From assembly GCF_034675905.1 (NCBI RefSeq), contig NZ_JAUCCV010000010.1, positions 310,001-374,000 on the forward strand: 64,000 nucleotides of DNA. The letters run 5' to 3'. Position numbers and translations under genes: made by a program. Shown piece after piece: positions 35,380 through 43,141 of this stretch (within the stretch, counting starts at the first letter, position 1; every line of letters begins with the position of its first letter). This DNA is from Castellaniella sp034675905. GTDB taxonomy: Bacteria > Pseudomonadota > Gammaproteobacteria > Burkholderiales > Burkholderiaceae_B. The notes under the pieces are model-generated. The model ran no database searches and had not been told where the DNA came from. It worked only from the letters and a program-made list of their open reading frames with translations.

Positions 35380-37212
35380 TTATTCCACCGTCACGCTCTT
35401 CGCCAGATTGCGCGGCTTGTCCACATCCGTCCCCCGTGCGCAGGCCGTGTGATACGCCAGCAGCTGCAGCGGCACGGTGTGCAGGATGGGCGACAGCTTG
35501 CCGTAGTGTTCGGGCATGCGGATGACGTGCATGCCTGCTGCGCCCACGATCTGCGAATCGGCATCGGCGAATACATAGAGTTCGCCGCCGCGCGCGCGCA
35601 CTTCCTGCATATTGGATTTCAGTTTTTCCAGCAGTTCATCGTGCGGCGCGACCGTGACCACCGGCATGGCGTCCGTCACCAGGGCCAGCGGGCCGTGCTT
35701 CAGTTCTCCGGCGGGATAGGCCTCGGCGTGGATGTAGCTGATTTCCTTCAGTTTCAGCGCGCCTTCCAGTGCAATCGGATAGTGCATGCCACGCCCCAGG
35801 AACAAGGCATTTTCCTTGCTGGCAAAACGTTCAGCCCAGGCGATGATCTGCGGTTCCAAGGCCAACACGGCGGAAATGGCGGCCGGCAAGTGACGCAGGG
35901 ATTTGACAGCCTGCTGCTCGGCAGCGTCGTCCAGGCGGCCATGGGCCTGCGCCAGCGTCAGCGTCAGCAGATACAGCGCTGTCAGCTGGGTGGTGAAGGC
36001 CTTGGTGGACGCGACGCCGATTTCCACCCCGGCGCGGGTGATGAAGGCCAGCTTGCATTCCCGCACCATGGCGCTGGTGGCCGCATTGCAAATGGTCAGG
36101 GTGTGTTCCATCCCCAGGCGGCGGGCGTGCTTCAGCGCGGCCAGCGTATCGGCGGTTTCGCCCGACTGTGAAATGGTCACGACCAGGGTGCGCGGGTCCG
36201 GCACGCTGGTGCGATAGCGGTATTCGCTGGCGATTTCGACGTTGACCGGAATGCCGGCGATGGATTCGATCCAGTATCGCGCCGTCAAACCCGCGTAATA
36301 GCTGGTGCCGCAGGCCAGAATCAGCACCCGGTCGACCGCTTTGAATACCCCGTGGGCGCCATCGCCGAACAGCTCGGGCATGATGGCATCGATCCCCTGC
36401 AGGGTATCGCCCACCGCGCGCGGCTGCTCGAAGATTTCCTTTTGCATGAAATGACGGTAAGGGCCCAGCTCGGCCTCTCCGGTGTGCACCTGGACGGTAT
36501 GCACGGGCCGATCCACCGGCTGCCCTTGCGCATCGCTGATCCAGACGCGCGACAACTGCAGGTCCACCACGTCGCCGTCTTCCAGATACACGATCTGATC
36601 GGTCGTCCCCGCCAACGCCAAGGCATCCGACGCCAGGTAGTTGCCTTGTTCGCTGCAGCCCACGACCAGGGGCGAACCCTGACGGGCCCCGACCACACGG
36701 TGAGGTTCCTGAGCGCAGAAGACGGCGATGGCATAAGCGCCGTCCAACCGCCGCACCGCCTGTTGGACAGCAGCGAACAGATCGCCGTCGTACAGATGAT
36801 CGACCAAGTGGGCAATCACTTCCGTATCAGTCTGGCTATGAAAGGTATAGCCCGCCGCCTGCAATTCCGCCCGTAGTGCGTCGTGATTTTCGATGATGCC
36901 GTTGTGTACCAGCGCAATACGTGGCGCTCCGTTTTCCGGGCCGGAGAAATGCGGGTGGGCATTATGCGTCAGGGGCGCTCCGTGCGTCGCCCAGCGGGTA
37001 TGCGCAATGCCGGTCAGCCCTTGCACGTGATCCTGGGTCACCTGGGCTGCCAGTTCCGCCACCCGCTGGGTGCTGCGCACCCGTTGCAGGCTGGTGCCGG
37101 TATGCACGGCCACGCCGCACGAATCATAGCCGCGATATTCCAGCCGACGCAGGCCTTCCAGCAGGATGGGAACGATATTGTGACGCGCAACGGCGCCGAC
37201 GATGCCACACAT
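35380..37212 (-). CDS. glmS: glutamine-fructose-6-phosphate aminotransferase (isomerizing)
   Basis: GlmS makes glucosamine-6-phosphate, the first step towards UDP-GlcNAc for peptidoglycan and LPS. The 610-residue length is standard. The nucleophilic Cys2 follows the initiator Met (MCGIVGAVARHN), with RLEYRGYDSCG of the glutaminase domain. Two SIS domains follow (ILACGTSYYAGLTARYWIES, VTISQSGETADTLAALKHAR). The C-terminus ends NLAKSVTVE, as in the family. A divergent Lrp gene shares the 186-bp upstream gap. No glmS ribozyme-like leader was recognised. Confidence 0.97.
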   Translation of the reverse strand: MCGIVGAVARHNIVPILLEGLRRLEYRGYDSCGVAVHTGTSLQRVRSTQRVAELAAQVTQDHVQGLTGIAHTRWATHGAPLTHNAHPHFSGPENGAPRIALVHNGIIENHDALRAELQAAGYTFHSQTDTEVIAHLVDHLYDGDLFAAVQQAVRRLDGAYAIAVFCAQEPHRVVGARQGSPLVVGCSEQGNYLASDALALAGTTDQIVYLEDGDVVDLQLSRVWISDAQGQPVDRPVHTVQVHTGEAELGPYRHFMQKEIFEQPRAVGDTLQGIDAIMPELFGDGAHGVFKAVDRVLILACGTSYYAGLTARYWIESIAGIPVNVEIASEYRYRTSVPDPRTLVVTISQSGETADTLAALKHARRLGMEHTLTICNAATSAMVRECKLAFITRAGVEIGVASTKAFTTQLTALYLLTLTLAQAHGRLDDAAEQQAVKSLRHLPAAISAVLALEPQIIAWAERFASKENALFLGRGMHYPIALEGALKLKEISYIHAEAYPAGELKHGPLALVTDAMPVVTVAPHDELLEKLKSNMQEVRARGGELYVFADADSQIVGAAGMHVIRMPEHYGKLSPILHTVPLQLLAYHTACARGTDVDKPRNLAKSVTVE

Positions 37213-37364
37213 AAGGATGCTCCTGAATGCAGATCACGGGGCGACGCGAACCGGCCACGCTGGCTCGCTCCCGCCCCACTCAGCCGCTATTGTGTCCTGG
37301 CCACAAAGAAATTTGATTTCTATTTTCTATTAGATATGAATTAATATTTCATCACACCAGAGTA

Positions 37365-37381
37365 ATGAAATATAATTTCAT
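37365..37381. promoter_or_regulatory. AT-rich inverted repeat in the glmS/Lrp intergenic region
   Basis: ATGAAAT-ATA-ATTTCAT is a perfect 7-3-7 inverted repeat starting 34 bp before the Lrp-type gene. A degenerate second copy (ATGAATT...ATTTCAT) lies at 37336-37352, about 29 bp away and so near three helical turns. Lrp/AsnC proteins bind spaced AT-rich sites of this kind, so autoregulation, and perhaps control of glmS, is plausible. Confidence 0.45.
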
Positions 37382-37398
37382 ATCTCAGAGGATCTGTC

Positions 37399-37884
37399 AT
37401 GACCGATGCCGCCGCCGCCCTCACGCTTGACGACCTGGATCGCCGCATCCTTGATCAGTTGCAGCAGGACTGTTCCTTAAGCAATCTGGATCTGGCGGCG
37501 CGTGTACACGCATCGCCCCCGACCTGCCTGCGCCGCATGCGCAAGCTGCTGCAATCCGGCTTGATCCTGCGCCAGGCCGCCCTGCTGGACCCAACACGCC
37601 TGGGAGCGCCGTTGACCGTCATCATCGAAGTCTCGCTGGATGCCCAGGCGGCTGCGCAGCTGGATGCCGTCGAGGCCGGCTTCATCAGCGAAGCCGCCAT
37701 CCAGCAATGCTATCGCGTCAGCAGCGGCCCCGATTTCGTGCTGGTGGCTCAGGTGGCCGACATGGCCGCCTATCAGGATCTGGCGCTGCGCCGCCTGACG
37801 GGCGACGTCCGGATCCGCAACGTCCGCAGCTTTTTCGCCACAGCCCGCAGTAAATTCGATCCTTCGATCTCAATTCCTGGTTAA
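37399..37884 (+). CDS. Lrp/AsnC-family transcriptional regulator
   Basis: A 161-residue Lrp-type regulator. The AsnC helix-turn-helix is LDDLDRRILDQLQQDCSLSNLDLAARV and SPPTCLRRMRKLLQSGLI. A RAM effector domain follows (VIIEVSLDAQAAAQLDAVEAGF, CYRVSSGPDFVLVAQVADM). It is divergent from glmS. The ligand, probably an amino acid, is not readable. An AGAGGA sequence lies near the start at 37399. Confidence 0.88.
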   Translation: MTDAAAALTLDDLDRRILDQLQQDCSLSNLDLAARVHASPPTCLRRMRKLLQSGLILRQAALLDPTRLGAPLTVIIEVSLDAQAAAQLDAVEAGFISEAAIQQCYRVSSGPDFVLVAQVADMAAYQDLALRRLTGDVRIRNVRSFFATARSKFDPSISIPG

Positions 37885-37897
37885 GGGTTACTACCTA

Positions 37898-37906
37898 TGC
37901 TATAGT
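37898..37906 (+). promoter_or_regulatory. extended -10 promoter candidate for rhlE
   Basis: TGCTATAGT matches an extended -10 element (TGn followed by TATAGT). It lies 234 bp ahead of rhlE and just after the Lrp stop; no good -35 hexamer is present. The untranslated leader 37913-38139 would be long, as is common for DEAD-box helicase genes, and may have a regulatory role. Confidence 0.4.
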
Positions 37907-38139
37907 GCTGGATTGCTTGTTTTCTGACCTCCTGACCTTGGCTTGCGCCGGGTGTTCCAGCAGTTTGCGTTTCATCCCATAGGGATCGGCGCACGGAACA
38001 CGATATCGATGCGCTATTTTGGGTTGACCCGGTCGGCACATGCGACTGATCTCTGTGGCAGACATCCACAGCAGCAACCCGACGGGGCCATCTCTGGCGC
38101 CCCGCAGCACATCGCCCGCCTTTGCGGGCCAAGGAACTC

Positions 38140-39783
38140 ATGTCTTTCGACTCTCTGGGGCTCGGCCCTAAGCTCGTGTCCGCTCTTCAGGAACAGGGCA
38201 TCGCTACCCCCACCTCCGTGCAGTCCGCCGCCATTCCCAAGGCGCTGGCCGGTCACGACCTGATGGTGTCTTCGCAAACCGGCAGCGGCAAGACCGCCGC
38301 CTTCATGCTCCCCTCGCTGCAACACCTCAGCCACCGCACCGGCCCCGGCGGGCGCGGCGTGCAGGTGCTGGTGCTGACGCCCACCCGTGAACTGGCCATG
38401 CAGGTGGCTGACGCCACCCGCGCCTATGGCAAACAACTGGACGGCCTGCGCGTGGCCACTGTGGTCGGCGGCATGCCCTACGGCGCCCAGATCAAATCCC
38501 TGTCCAAGCGCGTGGATGTGCTGGTCGCGACCCCAGGCCGCTTGATCGACCACCTGCAAGCCCGGCGTGTGAACCTGTCCACCGTGCAGACGCTGATCCT
38601 GGACGAAGCCGATCGCATGCTGGACATGGGCTTCATCGAGGACATCGAAACGATCGTCGGTGCGACGCCGAATGATCGCCAGACCCTGCTGTTTTCCGCC
38701 ACGCTGGACGGCACGGTAGCCAAACTGGCCGCCAATCTGATGCACGAACCGCACCGCATCGAAATCACTTCCCCGCAGCAAAAGCACAGCAACATCACCC
38801 AGCATCTGCTGTACGCCGATGACCGGGCGCACAAACTGCGCCTGCTGGACCACCTGCTGCGTGATACCACGCTGGATCAAGCCATCGTATTCACGGCTAC
38901 CAAGCGCGGCGCCGACGACCTGGCCGACCACCTGTCGGAAGAAGGCTTCGCCGCGGCCGCACTGCATGGCGACATGAACCAGCGCCAGCGCACCCGCACT
39001 CTGGGCCTGCTGCAAAACGGCCGAGTGCGCGTGCTGGTCGCCACCGACGTCGCCGCCCGCGGCATCGACGTGCAGACCATCACTCACGCAGTGAACTACG
39101 ACCTGCCCATGCAGGCCGAAGACTACGTGCACCGTATCGGTCGCACGGGCCGCGCCGGCCGCGATGGCCAGGCCATCACCCTGGCCGTGACCGCCGAGCG
39201 CCACAAGATCCGCCGCATCGAACAATTCATCGGCCAGTCCATCCCCATGGAAACTATTCCGGGGCTGGAGCCGCGTCAGGCGGTCCGCCCGACCTGGAAG
39301 GATCGCCCGAACCAGAATCGACCGCGCAGCGGCAAGCCCGGCGGCGGCTATCAGGGCCGCAAGCCCTGGCAGCAGGACCGGGATGAGGCCTCCGCCGGCT
39401 CCAGCGGCCATGGCGCCCGCAAACCTTGGCAACCGCGTGGCGAGGCCACGACGGGCGAATCCAGCCACGGCGCTCGCAAGCCCTGGAGCAAGGATCGCGA
39501 CACGACCGCCTACGCCGGCGCCGCCAAACCTTGGCACCGTGACCGTCCGCAAGCCGGCGATGATACGCGTCCCGCACGTCCGGCTCGCAGCCATGCGGCC
39601 CGCCCGTCGGACCGGAACGGATCTGATGCCTCCCCGGCAGCCCACTCCCGTCGCCCGGATGCTCGTGCCGACCACGCCAAACGCGGCCCGTACTCCGACA
39701 AGGCTGGCGCCAAGCCCGCGTTCAAACGTCAGGCCCGCCAGGACCAGGACAAGAAGCCCGCGCAGCGCCCGCGCTTCGCCTAA
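38140..39783 (+). CDS. rhlE: DEAD-box ATP-dependent RNA helicase
   Basis: A 547-residue RhlE-type helicase acting in RNA remodelling and ribosome assembly. Motifs in order: Q-motif FDSLGLGPKLVSALQEQGI, I SQTGSGKT, Ia PTRELAMQV, II LDEADRMLDMG, III SATLDG, IV VFTATKRGAD, V ATDVAARGIDV and VI HRIGRTGRAGR. After about residue 380 comes a basic, low-complexity tail with four KPW repeats (GRKPWQQD, ARKPWQPR, ARKPWSKD, AAKPWHRD), probably an RNA-binding extension. ATG 38140 after AAGGAA is used; an in-frame start 18 bases upstream is weaker. Confidence 0.93.
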   Translation: MSFDSLGLGPKLVSALQEQGIATPTSVQSAAIPKALAGHDLMVSSQTGSGKTAAFMLPSLQHLSHRTGPGGRGVQVLVLTPTRELAMQVADATRAYGKQLDGLRVATVVGGMPYGAQIKSLSKRVDVLVATPGRLIDHLQARRVNLSTVQTLILDEADRMLDMGFIEDIETIVGATPNDRQTLLFSATLDGTVAKLAANLMHEPHRIEITSPQQKHSNITQHLLYADDRAHKLRLLDHLLRDTTLDQAIVFTATKRGADDLADHLSEEGFAAAALHGDMNQRQRTRTLGLLQNGRVRVLVATDVAARGIDVQTITHAVNYDLPMQAEDYVHRIGRTGRAGRDGQAITLAVTAERHKIRRIEQFIGQSIPMETIPGLEPRQAVRPTWKDRPNQNRPRSGKPGGGYQGRKPWQQDRDEASAGSSGHGARKPWQPRGEATTGESSHGARKPWSKDRDTTAYAGAAKPWHRDRPQAGDDTRPARPARSHAARPSDRNGSDASPAAHSRRPDARADHAKRGPYSDKAGAKPAFKRQARQDQDKKPAQRPRFA

Positions 39784-39805
39784 GTCCCGATAGCCCCCAA
39801 GGCAC

Positions 39806-39870
39806 ACGGTCCTAGCAGGACCGTCGCCCGCCCGCCCCGAGCACTTGCATAGAGTCCTCGGGGCGATTTA
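39806..39870 (+). terminator. double hairpin after rhlE
   Basis: ACGGTCCT-AGC-AGGACCGT (39806-39824) is a perfect 8-bp stem with a 3-nt loop. A second stem pairs GCCCCGAG (39834-39841) with CTCGGGGC (39857-39864), followed by GATTTATTT. The second has the G+C stem and T-rich tail of an intrinsic terminator for rhlE; the first may assist it. Confidence 0.6.
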
Positions 39871-39953
39871 TTTGAAAAGCATCCATCCACGCACCCGAAA
39901 ACCGACCTGGCTCTCCGGATTGACGCCCTGCGCAAACCCCACATCCTGCTGCT

Positions 39954-41147
39954 ATGCTTCGCCCCATGACTGAACTGCCTACCGTCCAAATTCCCGCCAA
40001 CCTGCCCGAACCCGATGCCGTGGCCCGTCGCCATAGCGCGCAGGTGCAGACCATGCTCAGCGAAAAAATCCGTGCGGCAGGCGGTTGGCTGCCCTTTGAC
40101 GCCTGGATGCAGGCTGCCTTGTACGAACCCGGCCTGGGCTACTACAGCGCCGGCAGCGCCAAGTTCCACCAGGACGGGGATTTCACCACGGCGCCGGAAA
40201 CCAGCCCTCTGTTCGGCCAGGCCTTGGCCCCTCAGGTCGCGCAAATCCTGACCGCCAGCGACAGCCGCACCGTACTGGAATTCGGCGCGGGGTCCGGCGC
40301 TCTGGCCGCCGCCCTGATGCCAGCCCTGCAGGCACAGGGCATCACGGTCGACTACAGGATTCTGGAGGTCTCCGCCGATCTACGCGCCAGACAGCAGGCG
40401 CGGCTGGCGCCTTGGGGGGATCAGGTGCAGTGGCTGGACACCTTGCCAGCCGCCTTCGATGGCTGCGTGCTGGCCAACGAAGTGCTGGACGCCATGCCGG
40501 CGACTCTGTTTCGTTGGAATGATCACGGCAGCCTGGACGTGCTGGGCGTCGCGCATGATCCAGACCCGCAGGCCATCGTCCCGTTCACCTGGACGGCGCA
40601 CGCGGCAACCCCGGACACGGCGGCCCTGATCGCCGCCCGCATGCCGCCGCTGCCCGGCTATCGATCAGAAATCAATCTGCAGGCCGAGGCCTGGATCCGC
40701 GATCTGGGACGCTGGTTGCACTGCGGGGCCGCACTGCTGATCGATTACGGCTTTCCCCAGGCCGAGTACTACCATCCGCAGCGGCTGCACGGCACCCTGA
40801 TGTGTCATTTCCGCCATCACGCACACGACCAGGCCCTGATCCTGCCCGGCCTGCAGGACATCACCGCCCATGTGGATTTCACCGCCATGGCCGATGCCGC
40901 GCTGGACGGCGGCCTGGACGTGCTGGGCTACACGTCGCAAGCGCGGTTCCTGATGAATGCCGGATTGATGGACCTGATCCATGCCCCCGGTGAACACGCC
41001 GCAGAACGGGCGCAGCAGATGACAGCATTAAACACCCTGCTATCGGAAGCCGAAATGGGAGAGCTGTTCAAAGTGCTGGCCGTCGGGCGCGGCGTGGACG
41101 GCCCGCTGCTGGGCTTCACGCGCGGCGACCGCCGGGATCGGCTGTAG
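39954..41147 (+). CDS. SAM-dependent methyltransferase of the MidA/NDUFAF7 (DUF185) family
   Basis: A 397-residue class I methyltransferase-like protein. Family marks are FDAWMQAALYEPGLGYYSAG and FTTAPETSPLFGQALAPQV near residues 45-80, then the SAM-binding LEFGAGSGALAAALMPAL (about 103-120) and VLANEVLDAMPATLF. NDUFAF7 methylates an Arg of a complex I subunit; bacterial roles are not settled. ATG 39954 or 39966 (MTELPTVQIP) could be the start. It converges on murI with 8 bp between the stops. Confidence 0.85.
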   Translation: MLRPMTELPTVQIPANLPEPDAVARRHSAQVQTMLSEKIRAAGGWLPFDAWMQAALYEPGLGYYSAGSAKFHQDGDFTTAPETSPLFGQALAPQVAQILTASDSRTVLEFGAGSGALAAALMPALQAQGITVDYRILEVSADLRARQQARLAPWGDQVQWLDTLPAAFDGCVLANEVLDAMPATLFRWNDHGSLDVLGVAHDPDPQAIVPFTWTAHAATPDTAALIAARMPPLPGYRSEINLQAEAWIRDLGRWLHCGAALLIDYGFPQAEYYHPQRLHGTLMCHFRHHAHDQALILPGLQDITAHVDFTAMADAALDGGLDVLGYTSQARFLMNAGLMDLIHAPGEHAAERAQQMTALNTLLSEAEMGELFKVLAVGRGVDGPLLGFTRGDRRDRL

Positions 41148-41155
41148 GCTGGCGG

Positions 41156-41974
41156 CTAGTCCGCCACCGCCAACCCGAAACTATTCATCAGCCGCCGCGT
41201 GGCAAAATCCGGCTCGCCCCCGGTCAACACTGCGCTATCGGCCGCATCGGGATGCAAGGCATGGTCCGCCAGGGGCAGCAGGCTGCGGGCATGGCGGGCA
41301 ATGGCCTCGGCCGGATCCAGCCAATCCACCGGCCAAGGGGCCAGGCGCCGGAACACATTGCTCAAAAAAGGATAATGCGTGCAGCCCAGCACGACGATGT
41401 CGGTGCGGGCGGCGCCGTCTTCCACAAAACATGCGGCGATTTCCGTCCGGATATCCTCGTCCGGCACGGGCAGCCCCCGGATATAGGCCTCGGCCATCTG
41501 CGCCAGGCGCGCCGAGCCCACCAGGCGGACCTGGCATCGGGAGGCAAACGACTGGATCAGCCGCCGGGTATAGTCGCGCTGCACGGTGCCCGGCGTAGCC
41601 AGCACCGAGACCAGCCCTGAACGGGTGCGCTCCGCCGCCGGCTTGATGGCCGGCACTGTGCCGACAAACACCGTATCCGGGTAAACAGTCCGCAAAGCGG
41701 CGCCTGCCACGGTAAACGCGGTATTGCAAGCCACCACGCACAGCGCAGGCTGGTAAGCCCGCAGCAGCTTGCCAAACAGCATCACGATATGATCCCGCAG
41801 CACGTCCTCTGCCCATCCGCCATAGGGGAATCCGGCATCATCGGCCACATAGACGAAACGCCGCTCGGGAATCAGCACGCGCGCCTCGCGCAGCACTGTC
41901 AGGCCGCCGATGCCGGAATCGAACACCAGCACGGGTTGATCCGCACCCGCAGGCAAAAGGGATGGTTCGGGCAT
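41156..41974 (-). CDS. murI: glutamate racemase
   Basis: MurI supplies D-glutamate for peptidoglycan. The 272-residue protein contains VFDSGIGGLTVLREA, DDAGFPYGGW, VVACNTAFTVAG with the first catalytic Cys and VVLGCTHYPFLSN with the second. The cca stop at 41981 is 6 bp upstream, so the two are probably co-transcribed on the - strand with the transglycosylase. Confidence 0.95.
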   Translation of the reverse strand: MPEPSLLPAGADQPVLVFDSGIGGLTVLREARVLIPERRFVYVADDAGFPYGGWAEDVLRDHIVMLFGKLLRAYQPALCVVACNTAFTVAGAALRTVYPDTVFVGTVPAIKPAAERTRSGLVSVLATPGTVQRDYTRRLIQSFASRCQVRLVGSARLAQMAEAYIRGLPVPDEDIRTEIAACFVEDGAARTDIVVLGCTHYPFLSNVFRRLAPWPVDWLDPAEAIARHARSLLPLADHALHPDAADSAVLTGGEPDFATRRLMNSFGLAVAD

Positions 41975-41980
41975 GGCGGC

Positions 41981-43141
41981 TCAGCTCAGTGCGGATAAGG
42001 CCTGCAACCGCGCCGTGCGCAGATCATCGCGGATCCGCGCCACGTCTCCGCCGGCAGCACGCGCGATGGCGCCGGCATCTACCGCTCGGACGGATGCCAG
42101 ACGGCGCATCCACAAGCCATGATCGATGCCTTCCACGACGCAGGCGGCTGCAGCCAGCAGCTCCAGACACCGGTCCGGGCGGCGCAGCGCATCACAGGAT
42201 TCCAGCACATCCAGACAGGCGGCCGGATCGTCCGCCAGCCCGGCCAAGCGATCCAGCATGCCCGGCAGCAGGCGGGCCAGATCCCGGCAGGCCGATGGCG
42301 CCCGCAGCGTGTCCTGCAGTCCTGGCGCCGAGGCGCGGCACAACAAGGCGTACCGCTGGGAAAGCGACAAACCCCGGGCTGCGCTGCACGTCAGACCGGC
42401 GGCGACGTCGGCATTCCACACCAGACCCGGGGCCACACGCGCCAAGGCATCACAGGCCGCCAGCACGTCCAGCATCCGCCAGGGATGAGCCGTCATCAGG
42501 CCCTTGGCGAATTCCTGCCAGACACGTTCCGGCACCAGGGCATCGACCTCGCCATCGCGCACCAGCGCACGGCATAGATCCAGCGTTTCCGGCGCAATGG
42601 CAAAGCCGTGGAACCGCGCGGCAAAGCGGGCCAGGCGCAGCAGCCGGACAGGGTCCTCGACAAAGGCCGGCCCTACATGGCGCAAGACACGCGCCTGTAC
42701 GTCGGCTACGCCCCCCAGGGGGTCGATCAAGGCGCCATCCGGCGCCCGGGCGATGGCATTGACTGTCAGATCGCGGCGACGCAGATCGTCTTCCAGGGTG
42801 ACATCCTGTCCCGCATGGAAGACGAAGCCGTGATACCCCCGCCCCGACTTCCGCTCGGTGCGGGCCAGGGCGTATTCCTCATGCGTCTGCGGGTGCAGAA
42901 AAACAGGGAAATCCCCGCCGACCGGGGTAAAGCCCCGTGCCGCCATGATTTCAGGGGTGGCGCCCACCACCACCCAGTCGCGATCCCCGGCGGGCAGGCC
43001 CAGCAGCGCATCGCGCACCGCACCGCCCACGATGTAGACATCCAAGCCTTTCAAGGCTGGGTCCGCAGCAAGGTCTCGTCCCGTGGCGTCCCGGCGTGCT
43101 GTCTGGCCAGCCTCATCCGCTGCGCCTTCGGTTGATCTCAC
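41981..43141 (-). CDS. cca: CCA-adding tRNA nucleotidyltransferase
   Basis: This enzyme adds or repairs the 3' CCA of tRNAs. It has the nucleotidyltransferase head VYIVGGAVRDALLG and DRDWVVVGATPE (metal Asp residues), the RRRDLTVNAIA motif and the RLLRLARFAARF helical motif of class II enzymes. At 386 residues it is the shorter type without a clear C-terminal HD domain. GTG 43141 overlaps the transglycosylase stop (GTGA), giving about 33 residues before the conserved core. An internal TTG just before VYIVGG is an alternative start. Confidence 0.92.
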   Translation of the reverse strand: MRSTEGAADEAGQTARRDATGRDLAADPALKGLDVYIVGGAVRDALLGLPAGDRDWVVVGATPEIMAARGFTPVGGDFPVFLHPQTHEEYALARTERKSGRGYHGFVFHAGQDVTLEDDLRRRDLTVNAIARAPDGALIDPLGGVADVQARVLRHVGPAFVEDPVRLLRLARFAARFHGFAIAPETLDLCRALVRDGEVDALVPERVWQEFAKGLMTAHPWRMLDVLAACDALARVAPGLVWNADVAAGLTCSAARGLSLSQRYALLCRASAPGLQDTLRAPSACRDLARLLPGMLDRLAGLADDPAACLDVLESCDALRRPDRCLELLAAAACVVEGIDHGLWMRRLASVRAVDAGAIARAAGGDVARIRDDLRTARLQALSALS

